DNA from: Ophiobolus disseminans
Taxonomy: Eukaryota; Ascomycota; Dothideomycetes; Pleosporales; Phaeosphaeriaceae
Reading direction: 5' to 3'
DNA: 64,000 nucleotides
NCBI GenBank assembly: GCA_010093685.1
Contig: MU006247.1
Coordinates: 186,001-250,000, forward strand
Of this stretch, positions 50,109 to 60,778 are shown one piece after another. A program made the position numbers and the translations under genes. Every line of letters starts with the position of its first letter. Positions within the stretch are counted from its first letter, which is position 1. The notes below the pieces were generated by a model, which searched no databases, was not told the origin of the DNA, and saw nothing but the letters and a program-made list of their open reading frames with translations.

Positions 50109-51853
50109 ATGTCGCCAGCACCACAGGATGGCCTTTCTAGCCTCTTGAGATTGCTTCACAGCGTCTCCATATCACGATTCTTCGTGCTGACCATCGCGTT
50201 TGTACGTAACCTCCATACTCAACACCCGCTTGCATACAAGTTTGAGAACTAACTCAGCCATCAGTTTGTCGTTCGCTTCTTCGCCAGAGCAATCCAACGA
50301 GTATATTTCCACCCGCTGAGCAAGTTCCCCGGTCCGAAACTCTTAGCCGCCACACGCATCTCGGGACACATCAAAACGTGGAATGGCACGAGACATCTCA
50401 GCTTGATGAAGCTGCATCGTGAATACGGCCCTGTTGTGAGAGTGAATCATGATGAGCTTAGTTTCACTGATCCGAATGCTTGGAGGGATGTACGTATATC
50501 TTCGCCCGTGTTCGACCGTCGCTTACTACTACAGATCTATGGCCACGGTTCCAAAGGTACAGCGGGTTCAAGTCCTACCAAAGACTGGCTCCGGTACGGT
50601 AAGACACTCAACGGGTCTCCCAGTCTCCTCCAAGCTCGCGATGTAGATCACAGTCGCCAGCGCAAAATCTTCACACCTGCCTTCTCAGATCGTGCACTAA
50701 AGCAGCAAGAGCCACTGTTTCTCAAATACACCAACCAACTCGTGGCAAAGCTCAAAGAGAGTGTCCAGGGAGATTCTAACAAGAGAATCGACATGATACA
50801 AATGTACAACTTCTGCACCTTCGATATTATGGGAGACCTCACTTTTGGAGAATCGCTTCACATGCTCGACAAGGCCGCGTAGTAGGTCAGCTTCAAAGTC
50901 CCTCGCAGACTTACTTGCTAATAGCAAAAGCGACCCATGGGTCAGTACCATCTTTTCCAGTGTCAGGATGGGCGCTCGAATGAGTACTCTCGCAAACTAC
51001 CAAATCATGGTGAGCATTGTCCGGACCTTGATACCAAAGTCAAGGAACAGAGCACGATACAACCATTTCGCACACTCAGTCACGCGCGTGACCAAGCGTC
51101 TCGAGAAAGGGCGCGAAGCCGAGGGTGTGGACTTGTGGGACCTCGTGCTTGCTCAGGAAGACGGCAAAGGTCTTACGAGAGGCGAGATGGACTCCAACGC
51201 CTCCCTGTTCATGATTGCAGGCACAGAAACCACCGCAACACTGGTATCCGGCTTAACATACCTCCTGCTAACGCACCCCGAGTGCATGCAAAAGGTCGTC
51301 GCGGAGATCCGAAATGCGTTCGCCAACACCGACGACATGACGATGGAGAAACTGGCTGCGTTGCCTTACTACGCTGCATGCATCAAGGAAGCGTTCAGAC
51401 TGTATCCTCCCGTGCCACTCGGTCTGCCACGTACAACGCCAGAAGACGGCAGCACCATCTGCGGGCACTTCGTCCCACCTCGCACCATCGTAACAATCCC
51501 ACAACACGCCATGTACACGCACCCGCAGAACTTCAAACGCTCGTTCGAGTACCTTCCCCAGCGCTGGCTGGGTGATCCGGAGTTTGCAAGCGACCAGAGG
51601 CATGCGCTGCAGCCCTTTTCGGTGGGTGCGAGGAATTGCGTGGGTCAGAAGTAAGTGGAACATCATTAGTGTTGACTGCGAAATACTAATAGCGACTAGC
51701 TTGGCGTACCATGAATTGCGCTTGATCGTTGCGAAGGTTCTCTTCGCCTTTGATCTCGAACTTGCTCCGGAGTGCGAGGGATGGTTGGATCAGGACACGT
51801 ATATCTTGTGGCAGAAGAAGCCGCTCATGTGTAAGCTGAGCGCGGTCAATTAG
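50109..51853 (+). CDS. Cytochrome P450 monooxygenase
   Basis: Five exons, join(50109..50201, 50265..50489, 50535..50878, 50925..51650, 51700..51853), 513 residues, all junctions in frame. A membrane anchor at 20-40 (SISRFFVLTIAFFVVRFFAR) is followed by the proline hinge (HPLSKFPGPKLLAATR) and HREYGPVVRVNHDELSF. The C helix region reads RDVDHSRQRKIFTPAFSD. The I helix has FMIAGTETTATLVSGL, the K helix KEAFRLYPPVPLGLPR (ExxR) and the heme loop FSVGARNCVGQN, with its Cys ligand close to the last splice. All catalytic motifs are intact. The closest look is to fungal P450s of the isotrichodermin C-15 hydroxylase (CYP65-like) group. The substrate is unknown. The third intron starts at GTAGTA, a less common donor, but it is needed to remove two stops. 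Confidence 0.9.
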
Positions 51854-52297
51854 ATATGCCACTCCATGTCACTTTACTCTTTCAAGGTGGTTTCTTGAAG
51901 TCGTACTAATGGTTGACGCAAGAGCTGGGGTGTATTTGTAGCACTGTGGGAAACTCATGGGCATCACCATAGCTGTGCGAAGGTATCCAGGCACCACTAA
52001 CAAGAACGAAATGGTATGAACCTTTACTCATGCGCAGATGTTATATATTTGTGCGGAAACGGGATTCCGCACCAAAAGTCAAAGCATGGCAGTCATTGCG
52101 GAAGTCCGCAAATTCATCGCCGCAACACCGCAAGGGGTCTGCGGAGTATCATCTGTAGCAAGGAGTACTGTCCTCACATTTTAGAAATGAACTCATCGGC
52201 GAGTTGGCCATCTTGTTTATATCCTCTCCTCATTCTTCCTCATCACAACTCATTTGGTGTCATTCCATTCTAACTCAGCCAACCACTACCATCTATT
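51854..52297. other. Intergenic, about 440 bp
   Basis: Spacer between two plus-strand genes, holding the P450 3' flank and the dehydrogenase promoter. No gene is seen. Confidence 0.4.
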
Positions 52298-53452
52298 ATG
52301 TCTCTCCCAACCCAAATGACCGCCCACCCCTCAACAACCATCCCTCCGCCTCATCTCACTGGCCTCGCCAAACTCCGCTGGGCCGTCAAAAATCCCCCTG
52401 CGGACCCCAACGTCACCTTCGCCGGAAAAACCGTCCTCGTTACAGGCGCCAATACTGGTCTCGGCTTCGAAGCCGCAGTCAAATACGCACAAAAAGGCTG
52501 CAAAAAACTCATCCTCGCCGTCCGAAGTCTGTCAAAAGGCGAAGCAGCCAAGGCAGCCATCATAGAAAAAAGCAACCGCCCCACTGAACCTTTCATCTCC
52601 ATCCTTGCAGTCGACCTCTCATCCTTCCCATCCGTACACGCCTTCGCCACCGCCCTCGAAAAAGAAGTACATTCCACAGGCCTGCACATCGCGCTCCTAA
52701 ACGCCGGTCTCGCCAACCCAGCATATACAAAAGGCACTCATGCCTACGACACCGCGCTGCAAGTCAACGTCCTCGGCACCGCACTCATGGCGCACCTCAT
52801 CCTGCCCTTACTCCGCCCCACAGGGCAAGATCCACCGCATCTCACCTTTGTGAATAGTTTCGCGCACACAGAAGTCCAGAGAGAGTGGTACGCCGCTCCG
52901 CCCAGCGCCGGGAGTTTACTCGCCTTTGCCAATGACGCAGACGCATTCGAGCAGCGCAAGCACTACGCCGCCGTGAAACTTCTCGGCATGAGCGTTATGC
53001 AGCACTTTGCGCGCACGGCAGCCGGTCGAGTGGTTGTTAATAGCTGTTGTCCGTTTTTCTGCCGCACGAACTTGGGAAGGAATTTTGGGCAGGCGATGCA
53101 GGTTGTTATGGGCGCTGTGCAGTATTTTACGGCGAGGAGCGGGGAGGAGGGCGCGAGGTGAGTGAGCTGCGGGAACGAGTTGCATTGGTGCTGATGTGTC
53201 GCAGGACGTTGGTTGGTGCGACGGCGCTGGGGGAGGAGAGTCAGGGTGCGTTTTGGCATCATGATGTGTTGTATCCGTGAGTATGCGTGGAGTGTTGATG
53301 GGGGTTTTGGACTGACGATGTATAGGATGGGGGAACTTGCGATGGATGGGGACGAGATGGGGAAGTGTTGGGGGGAGATTTGGGGGGTGTTGGAGAGGGA
53401 GGGGCAGGTTGGTGCTGGGGTTGGGGCTGGGGCTGGGGTGGGTGGTGTTTAA
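52298..53452 (+). CDS. Short-chain dehydrogenase/reductase
   Basis: Three exons, join(52298..53157, 53205..53276, 53326..53452), 352 residues, introns of 47 and 49 nt. The cofactor motif TGANTGLG is at about 49-56 after KTVLV. Then come RSLSKGEAAK (suggesting NADP preference), DLSSFPSVHAF, LLNAGL at about 141, the catalytic Ser in FVNSFAH and Tyr/Lys in HYAAVKLL. These are the complete classical SDR set. The last exon is encoded by an extreme G-rich tract and ends in a Val/Gly/Ala tail. It follows the P450 on the same strand by 440 bp, and the two might serve one pathway, but no backbone synthase is near. The substrate is unknown. An alternative start is the second ATG at 52316. Confidence 0.88.
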
Positions 53453-53806
53453 GGAAGGTAGAGTGGGATACCAATTCTGATAGGTAAGATTTGGGACGTG
53501 AAAGTAGGTCCTGTATATCCTCACCACATTCAAGCTTGTTTGACTCACATATTACAGTGGAAGCTGCTTTGGGGGTTGACGATATACTGAAACAATGAAT
53601 TGAGCTTTTCTTTCTTTTATATTAACAGAGTCTAATCATCTGCGTATGTTGTCTTCCGTTCATTCGTGGCTCAGGCATTCTAATACGACGCAATGCAATG
53701 CATCCTGAGCATAATGCTTTCACCTGCCAGACACAACGACTCCAAGAGCTCTTACACTCCAGCCTGCCCAAGTTCCGGTCTTAGGAGGCCCGGTCTTAGG
53801 AGGCCC
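53453..53806. other. Convergent spacer with a possible element end
   Basis: About 350 bp. At about 53511-53526 the sequence tcctgtatatcctcac matches the terminus of the 4081 element (tgtatatcctcac) but has no inverted partner nearby, so only a fragment is supported. Confidence 0.4.
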
Positions 53807-54582
53807 TCATACTTCCACAACGCTAATCTCGCCATCCTCATCCTCCAGGCCCATAACCATGCTATCGTACTCTTTCTGTAAAACTTCGTTCTCGATTTGC
53901 AGCGCAATGTTGTTGTCAGTGAGCGCAGAGTTGTCGTTGGCAAGTGTCGCGTTCTCGTCCTGGATGGTGGCGAGGTCATGGTCGAGACTCATTACATCCT
54001 GAAGGAGCGCGAAAATCAATGGGTTCTTAACCACTGTCGGATATCTCTTGATGAGGGCTTTAATCTTAGCGAGAGGCGGTACATTGTTCTGGTTGTAGTC
54101 CCGGTTTTCTTCGTAGTCGCACAGGAAATCGTCGTGCGTAGGTTCGTGACTCTGGGCTTGAGAGATCTTGACCTGAGACGGGACGTGCTTATCGACGATT
54201 CTAGCAATGACATCGTAATCGTTGCGCTTGCCGAGACGGAGAGTAGGCGACTCCTTGAACTCGTTGCCTCCCTCGAAGTCGGCTAGATCTCGGGTTCTCG
54301 GACAGGCTTGCAACCTATGTTTGTTCAGTAAAGTTTGAGGAAGAAGTACCCAGGAAACTTATACCAATGGCCTCCTTTGGCCGCACGCTTTGGGGTCCTA
54401 AGTCGAGGTTCATCCGCGAACACATCCACTGATTGTTGCGAAACAGCGGGCGAAGGTGTTAATAAAGGAGCGGAGATTTTGGCCAGACATATGTAGCCTG
54501 AAGACTGGGTCGTGTCTGAGAAAAAGCCAGAGTCAACGCGCTCTTCGGCTTTCACCACGGTGGAAGCTTTGCGCTTGGCCAT
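53807..54582 (-). CDS. Coiled-coil protein of unknown function
   Basis: Two exons, complement(join(53807..54314, 54365..54582)), 241 residues, one 50-nt intron restoring KGGHWLQACPRT. The N-terminus is basic and Ser-rich (MAKRKASTVVKAEERVDSGF). The middle is acidic (HDDFLCDYEENRDYNQNN). The C-terminal 60 residues form a clear coiled coil (SLDHDLATIQDENATLANDN, then IENEVLQKEYDSMVMGLEDE). There is no signal peptide, membrane helix or catalytic motif. The gene lies head-to-head, 280 bp away, with another coiled-coil gene. The function is unknown. Confidence 0.6.
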
Positions 54583-54863
54583 AGCTGCTAGAGCGATGGT
54601 TAGTACAACGTAGATGCTGCGTGTTCATCCAGTATACCTGTTCGCTTTTTTGAGGTCGTGTGTGTGGAAGTGAGGGTGTAGATTGTCGGGGCAGATTGTC
54701 GGTGCTGATTGGTTTTGATGTTGTGCGTACCTAGGTAGGCGCGTCGCTTTCCCGTTAAGGAAGCACGTGGTGAAGTGAAGACTCACGAAACGAGTAAAAG
54801 ACCCCTGTTCCAACCGATATCTACCACATCATTTCCTTCACAGCTACACCACCACTAATAGTC

Positions 54864-56513
54864 ATGTTGTCCGAAAATGTGGCGCACGCTTTTCACGAGG
54901 TGATGGGTGCGCAGAAGGTGAGCCCCAGTGTCTCAACACCCTCCAGCAGACCATAAATCTCACATTTAATACAAGAAGAGTTTGCGCTACTTGAAGTCGT
55001 GGGTACTATCATCGACGGCATGAAGTCACTCTCCCGCGACCGCGCCGCCACAATCGAAGAACTAGCTCAATCGCACTTGACTGCACTGGAGGAGCAAAAG
55101 AAGGTGCATACCAAGGAGGTGAGCCAAGTGATGGCAGAAGATAGGCAGAAGATGTAGCAGTTGAGTAATAAGCACGAAAGCGCCCTTCGTAAAGCCAGGA
55201 AAAGGCTGGAGATACCCGAGCCTGAGGTCCACAACCCAAATCAGGTTGGGAGTACTGGCCGCGCCACACAAGCTCGGATGGCAGAGAAAGAATTCGCACT
55301 GGTGATAGCACATGATCCTGGTACTACGGGGCTTCCAACCGAAGAAGATTCCAAGAATCCTTCTGCCGAGATTGAGTTCTTCAACCCGTTTCAAGACTTG
55401 TATGACACAATTTTCGATGAGGAAGAGCCTGTGACAGCGGAGAAAGAAGATTTGTACATGATAAAAGAAGTGGAGACATCACTTGATATCAATACTAGCG
55501 CGTCTGAGTGCCAGAATCGAGCGGAGTCAGAGGAGTCGGAGTCGGACACGAGCGGCCTCTTCGACTACACGGGCTCAAATCTCTCGATGATGGCGGCGAG
55601 ATCGTGACTATGAGGGCGGACAGGGAAGATGTACCGAAGATACGAGAGGCTGAAAGACTCGGCAGCGACAATATCACGAAGATCAAAGTCCAGAACGAAG
55701 TCGGTCAGAGTCTGGAAGAAGAGGAATGCAGCAACCCCTTCAACAGTGTAGGAATATGTCTTCTCGACAAAAACGCGAACCACAGCGTCCCGGATGCGAC
55801 AGAGGCTGTTGAATCGGTACAGGCAACGTTGGTAGTGCAGGCTGGGGGAATACACGACATTAAGATCCGAGCAAGAGGAGTTGAAGATGGATCCGAGATA
55901 CACCTGGAGGAGCTCGAAAATTTCCAGGAAGAGAGCGCAAGCACGGTGAATGATGAGGCAGCTATCTTCGATGAGGCTGCGCCTGTCAAACAGGTATGTG
56001 CAAAGAATAGAAGGCATAAAATATCTCCGCTAATAACCCAAGCACGTTCAGGAAACGAGTGCGAAGACACTGGGCCTTGAGCTTAATGTCAACACTACCA
56101 AGAGCATGGTCGATGTACGTCGTCCAAATTCCGATTGGAACAGGCACAGAAGGCCTATTCCAGCTTCTACGACCCAACGCGATTTCCCAACATCAAGCAC
56201 TCCCATGACGTACCGAGATGCCGTAAAACGTGGAGGTGAACAGAGCATGAGTAAAGAGGTCGGTAGGGTAACGATACGCCGATGTAAACCAGCAGCGCCA
56301 GAACGGTGCCCAGGTACCAATCGTCGATTCATGTTTGGATCATTCCAAAACGAGACAACGACTTCCAACGGCGGCGGCATTGGTATCACCCATCTAACCA
56401 TCGTCGATTCTGATGAAGAGGCACATGCTCAATGGGCGTTGGAGAAGGGTCTTTTAAGGGGAAGGTGGCAGCAAGATCCCGACGATCCAAATGTACGCTA
56501 TGCGTATATGTAA
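54864..56513 (+). pseudogene. Coiled-coil gene with in-frame TAG and a frame change
   Basis: Exon 1 (54864..54917) reads MLSENVAHAFHEVMGAQK. Exon 2 from 54981 reads FALLEVVGTIIDGMKSLSRD and a coiled coil (HLTALEEQKKVHTKEVSQVM) up to TAG 55155-55157. The same frame continues unbroken as QLSNKHESALRKARKRLEIP, extending the coil, then acidic sequence to 55607. Coding character passes to another frame within 55508-55607 (LKSLDDGGEIVTMRADREDV). That frame runs to a good intron at 55994-56051 (GTATGT, TTCAG) and on through ETSAKTLGLELNVNTTKSMV to the end, RWQQDPDDPNVRYAYM at 56513. One nonsense codon plus one frame change make it a probable pseudogene; a missed intron or programmed recoding are alternatives. 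No family is recognised. Confidence 0.5.
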
Positions 56514-56920
56514 GCCCCTGCAGATCCTGCGCATCGGTGCTCGGAGCTTAAGCTGGGCAGTGACTGGTTGAGAAAGGCAACGGAACAAGGCGAGACATGT
56601 GTACGGAAGATCGTCAAAAGGTTGTCGTGAATTACAATGGTATATACTTTGCAATAAGCAATTGAAGAAATCCAATGGCTAGACAATTTGAAGTCGCCTT
56701 GCCACCCAGCCGAGTCTTCAACCCTTACACCTAGAAATAAAATGCCAGGCGACAAACCGGCTCCTCGTATACCACACAAAGAATTCTCTCAGATCAAGCG
56801 ACCCACCTACGCTAGTAATTTTGCAGATGTTGAACAAGCTGAACACACATGTCCAGCTTTATCTACGCACGCGCCTGTGGGCCTTTACTCCTCGCCCTCG
56901 CCCTCATAGCTCAGCAACAC
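56514..56920. other. Convergent spacer, about 400 bp
   Basis: 3' flanks of the coiled-coil gene (plus) and the Ser-rich secreted protein gene (minus). A short open frame at 56688-56909 has no features. Confidence 0.4.
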
Positions 56921-57802
56921 TTACTCGGAGGCATTGTTGGCCTCCTTCTCCAATTGCTCTTCCAATTGCTTGGGGTGGAGGGCCTGTCTGATCATCTCAT
57001 CTAAGCCCACCACGTCGTTCTTGAGAGGGATCTTGGCCTCTTCTTCTACGGCCTGATCGCGAAGAGCTGCAAGTTGCTCGACATCCTTGGCGCGTATGAG
57101 CATATCTAAGCCGGCTTCGCTGAAAGCAGCTTGATCAAGAAGAGCTGCGAGCTGCTCGACGTCCTCAGCACGCGTGACAATGTCTACGTCGGCCTCGCTG
57201 AAAGCAGCTGCGAGTTCAGGCTTCTTCAGATCCTTGTCTTTCTTGAGCAGTTGGACGATCGCCTCTAGGATATCCTTTGCGTTATCGGCTGAGGGCTTGT
57301 TGGTAGGTGTGGCTTGCTCTGCTCGGGCAGCAAGGTTGGGAACCATTCCGGAGGCCTGTACGTTGCTAGGCTGGATAGAAGTTGACGAGCTGGAGATGGG
57401 GGAGCTTTGGGAGGAAGAAGAGGACACCGCGGAGCTGGAGGAGCTTGAGAGGGAGGCAGAAGAGGTGATGGTGGACGAAGCGGTAGAACTAGATGACGAG
57501 GATGTAGGGGTAGGGGTAGCCTCCGCGGTGTAGCTGCAGTAGACAGGCCTCTTGGGGCGGCCGCCGCGATGGGGCCTGTGGCAGTGGAATCCATTCGGGA
57601 TGGTAGTGGGCCAAGATGGGTGCTGCCAGGTATGGTGATGAGGCCTGACGCCCTTGGGAGGAGCGCCCCATGGGTGATGCCATGGCCTGCCACGGCCCCC
57701 GCCGTCGGCGACAGCGTTAGGAGCATCGACGACTGGGTCGACTAGAGATGAGACGGTGACGGCCACGAAGGCGGCGCCGGCGAGAGCTTGGATAAGCTGC
57801 AT
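56921..57802 (-). CDS. Secreted Ser-rich protein with an internal repeat
   Basis: Intronless, 293 residues. The signal peptide is MQLIQALAGAAFVAVTVSSL. Next is a His/Pro/Trp-rich segment (RGRPWHHPWGAPPKGVRPHH) with basic and Cys residues (FHCHRPHRGG, VYCSYTAE). A mucin-like Ser/Thr stretch covers about 92-145. The C-terminal third is charged and helical. It contains two copies of a 26-residue unit beginning AAFSEADVDIVTRAEDVEQL and AAFSEAGLDMLIRAKDVEQL. No domain is recognised. Secretion is supported by the signal peptide, and heavy O-glycosylation is likely in the Ser tract. It could be a wall protein or a host-interacting secreted protein, but there is no direct evidence for either. Confidence 0.7.
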   Translation of the reverse strand: MQLIQALAGAAFVAVTVSSLVDPVVDAPNAVADGGGRGRPWHHPWGAPPKGVRPHHHTWQHPSWPTTIPNGFHCHRPHRGGRPKRPVYCSYTAEATPTPTSSSSSSTASSTITSSASLSSSSSSAVSSSSSQSSPISSSSTSIQPSNVQASGMVPNLAARAEQATPTNKPSADNAKDILEAIVQLLKKDKDLKKPELAAAFSEADVDIVTRAEDVEQLAALLDQAAFSEAGLDMLIRAKDVEQLAALRDQAVEEEAKIPLKNDVVGLDEMIRQALHPKQLEEQLEKEANNASE

Positions 57803-58423
57803 ACTCTGGTATATGTGAGTATGTGGAGGGTAGGCTATATCGCTTCAACTTACTGTGGTGTTGCGAGGTTGTTCCGGTAATTCAGGTAGTCTGAAATTAG
57901 TTGAGGGAGTTTGAGCAGAAAGAATTAAGACGAATCGAAGAAGCGCAATTGTTGGGAGGATTATATAGTGGAAGCTGCACGGCAGGTCTCGGATTCTTCA
58001 GTTTTGATTCCATGGTTCGGAATGGGGGAACCGTTCGGCAATCCAATGCCTTGGTGTTAGCTTGATGTCGTCGACAACCTTTGTGGTTGGCGACCAATGT
58101 TTTCTGCACTCTTGAGGCCTGTCGGCCAGTATTGGATTAATGGTGTCTCGGAAGATGTAGTACAGTACAAAAACATGGTTAAGCTGTGGATCTGGTGCAA
58201 GGCGGTGGCTTAGGGTCCGTAGCTAGGTGCGAGCAGGCAGCTCACCCGGCAGAAAATTGACTCGCAAAATGGTGAGTGCGGGCGTATTCGCATCGGAATA
58301 ATGTAGACCTGAGATCCACGTTGTACCAATGTATTTATGAGACTCAATAAAAAGGTTGATGTTTTTGATCTGAGTGTGCTTGATGATGCGCTTGGACAGA
58401 AAGCAGTGGAAAGAAACACTCAC
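57803..58423. other. Intergenic, about 620 bp
   Basis: Promoter region of the secreted protein (its 5' leader may contain an intron near 57855) and the 3' flank of the hydrolase gene, both on the minus strand. No gene is seen. Confidence 0.4.
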
Positions 58424-59356
58424 CTACATACCCACCTCCATGTACTCCTCAATCTCTCTTTCGTTCACCAGATCGCACAACATCTCTTCGATGTCTCTGA
58501 ACATGAAGCTCACATGTCCATCCCCCTTCTTCAGATGAAGCACGCTGCCAGCCATCGCCTCGTGAGCTTTGGTGGCCTGACCTACCGGGCAGTGCACATC
58601 TTCGTCTCCATGCCACAAAGTAAGCGCAATCCCATTTTCTCCAAGAAGCAGATCACCAAGTTCAAAGCCCCACTTGCTTCCGTTCAGTCGGGCTTCCCAC
58701 GATGCGCCCTCACCGCTTTTCGCGAAGCTTCCCCTCGCCATTGCGACGAAAATGGGCCAATTGAGCGGATCCTTCATAACCTTCTGGTCGCCGTCATGTT
58801 GGCTGTCGACCTTCATGCTCATCAAATTCTCGAATACTGTCGGATCGTCGTTCCTGGCAGCGTTGCCCATCGAGCTATCGAGGAAGAAAGAAGTAAGGCC
58901 AGTCATCCATGGCGCCAGCCACAACGTGACTCGGCTCTGCATTAGCATGCCTGCTGTTCCATACTTGACTGGATATAGTCCGCTGACGATGGCCACGCCC
59001 AACAGGCGTTCCTTGGATATGGACTTGATGCAAGCAAGGGCATACGGCGCTCCGCCAGATACGCCGAGGGCGTAGAATTGACTGATTTTGAGCTCGTCGG
59101 CCAGCGCGATAACATCCCTTGGCCAATCGAGCATGCACCGGTCTTTCTGGAAGCTCGACAGGCCGTTGCCCGGCCGGTCTGCGGCGATGAGTCGTATGCC
59201 GTGTTTTGTGCAAGCCGAATGCCAGAATTTCCCTTCGAACCGCGACGAGGGGAAGCCATGCATGTATACGATAGTTGTTCGAGGTACCGGACTTCCGTAG
59301 ATCGCATAGGAGAGTGTGCGGCCGTCGGCGAGCGTGATGCTCTCGTTCTCGTGCAT
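58424..59356 (-). CDS. Alpha/beta hydrolase
   Basis: Intronless, 310 residues. The fold begins with ITLADGRTLSYAIYG and the oxyanion strand IVYMHGFPSSRFEG. The nucleophile elbow is ALGVSGGAPYALA (GxSxG) at about residue 99. The acid lies in LWHGDEDVHCPVG and the His in KGDGHVSFMF near the end. The catalytic triad is therefore complete. Hydrolysis of an ester or a related bond is expected; substrate class cannot be told. There is no signal peptide, so it is probably cytosolic. The start 59356 (MHENESITLADG) is directly before the first strand, as in relatives. Confidence 0.87.
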   Translation of the reverse strand: MHENESITLADGRTLSYAIYGSPVPRTTIVYMHGFPSSRFEGKFWHSACTKHGIRLIAADRPGNGLSSFQKDRCMLDWPRDVIALADELKISQFYALGVSGGAPYALACIKSISKERLLGVAIVSGLYPVKYGTAGMLMQSRVTLWLAPWMTGLTSFFLDSSMGNAARNDDPTVFENLMSMKVDSQHDGDQKVMKDPLNWPIFVAMARGSFAKSGEGASWEARLNGSKWGFELGDLLLGENGIALTLWHGDEDVHCPVGQATKAHEAMAGSVLHLKKGDGHVSFMFRDIEEMLCDLVNEREIEEYMEVGM

Positions 59357-60387
59357 TGTTTTTGGGGGGTCTATGGGTGAATTCCGGCGTTGCCTGTAGC
59401 TGTGAGTTGAGACTGGGCAGCGCGAGTTGGCGCGTCGTCAGGGAAGGTACCACTATAGCTTAGCATGCAAGAGCGTACAGCAGTGTGACAGTATGCGCAA
59501 AATTGTTGAGGTGCAGTGTTGTGTCCGAGCTCATGTTCACTTTCGCAAAACGCGATTCTTTCATCTACAGTGAGCAGCGCTAGCCGCGCGCAGTAAAACT
59601 TCATAATGTTGTGAGGGATATGCAAGGTCTCAACACAGTGTGGATGTGCAAGGCGGGGTGATCGTAAGATGCGTGGGGTTGCTGTGCCAAGCGCGCTAGA
59701 GCTGTGAAAGGCATAGTTCTCACTGTCTCCACATTCCTGTCCGGACATCACCTGGACTTGCACTTGCCACGATCACGAAAACAATGGCGATCTAATCTTT
59801 GAGACACCACTAATGTGTGAAATTTGCCTTCCTCACAGTGTTTGCATTGAAGATCTGCCGACGGAGCTCACACGCTAGCCCGAAGATTTCTGCAGCACTG
59901 CGCTAGTTTTGCATGTGCTTGTTCGGCTTATGTAGCCTCCCACCCTTTGGGTACCCCTCGCAGCCCAGACCCCATGGTATTCCTCACATTTCCTTCATGA
60001 TTCCAGCAGCTTTGAGTGCTTGCTGTTTCGCCAACAAAGCATTGCGCGACAATGTTACCACTTTCCTCACGTACCCAACGTCAGGTTCCGGGTCCTTAGT
60101 CGTCTCGAAGCGCTGTAGAATGCGAAGCGTAAGTTCGAAGTCTTGATGTGCGTTCCACGAAGCAAGAGTACGTCCGATGAATCTCACAACTGGAACACGC
60201 AAGCTGTGTATCCTCAACACCTTACAAAGCAACAACAGCGTCGCCGTCAAATACCTGACAACTTTCTCACCAATCTATTATTGCGTCATTCAGAACTACA
60301 CAGTACACTGGCAGACCCCTCGCTCCACTCGTCAAAGCTCAGACATTCAGACGGGCCCTACAGTACCCACGCCATCGCTCCATATGA
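59357..60387. other. Intergenic, about 1 kb, with a possible gene fragment
   Basis: Mostly without features. The minus strand at 59984-60190 reads RTLASWNAHQDFELTLRILQ and then GYVRKVVTLSRNALLAKQQA, ending KAAGIMKEM. It is coding-like and preceded by an acceptor-like AG, but I cannot find a matching start or family. It may be the last exon of a small or dead gene. Confidence 0.4.
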
Positions 60388-60778
60388 TCAGTATACCTTC
60401 CTCAAGAGCGCCTTGATGAAACCATCCTCTTTCGCCGCTCGAAGCGGAAATAGTCGACCATCCAATGTGTAATCCATGAACGCGTTGCGGTTTGCGAAGT
60501 GGATCACTGCGACGCCCAAGAGGTGACGAACGATGAGATTGACGAGGACGTTACGAGCACCGAGAGCCTATCCACTTTGTTAGCTTCTATCTGTACAAGC
60601 ATGCTACATTCGCGTCTTAGCTTTTTGCACGCATTGATACTGTTGGGATGTTTCGCTTCCGGCCCCAGTTGCGCGCTGTGGAGAGACGGTTGAACTTGGT
60701 GCGGAGGTCGATGTATGGGTCGTACGTGAAGCCGTAGAAGCTGGAGAACCAGGCGGGGGCTGTTGAAGGGTTGGACAT
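60388..60778 (-). pseudogene. Tandem family copy 1, internally deleted
   Basis: The last exon (60388..60567) reads ALGARNVLVNLIVRHLLGVA and ends LFPLRAAKEDGFIKALLRKV, matching the final exons of copies 2 and 3 (PLKRAKEDTFIKALLRPV, PRECAKQDGFIKVLLKKM). From ATG 60778 the first part reads APAWFSSFYGFTYDPYIDLR and TKFNRLSTARNWG, matching the start of the domain. The intervening 60 or so residues, including the WQxLCxxxGI segment present in the other copies, are missing. The frame after ARNWG runs into a stop. This is an internally deleted paralog. Confidence 0.65.

Noticed and set aside
50109..53452. Secondary-metabolite cluster suggested by adjacent P450 and dehydrogenase
   Set aside because: No polyketide synthase, NRPS, terpene synthase, transporter or pathway regulator lies in the window. 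Adjacent oxidoreductases alone are common.
55155..55157. Alternative nuclear code reading UAG as sense
   Set aside because: Many intact genes here have normal stops, including TAG (for example the P450 at 51851-51853 and the UPF0303 gene at 3117-3119), so a genome-wide reassignment is excluded.
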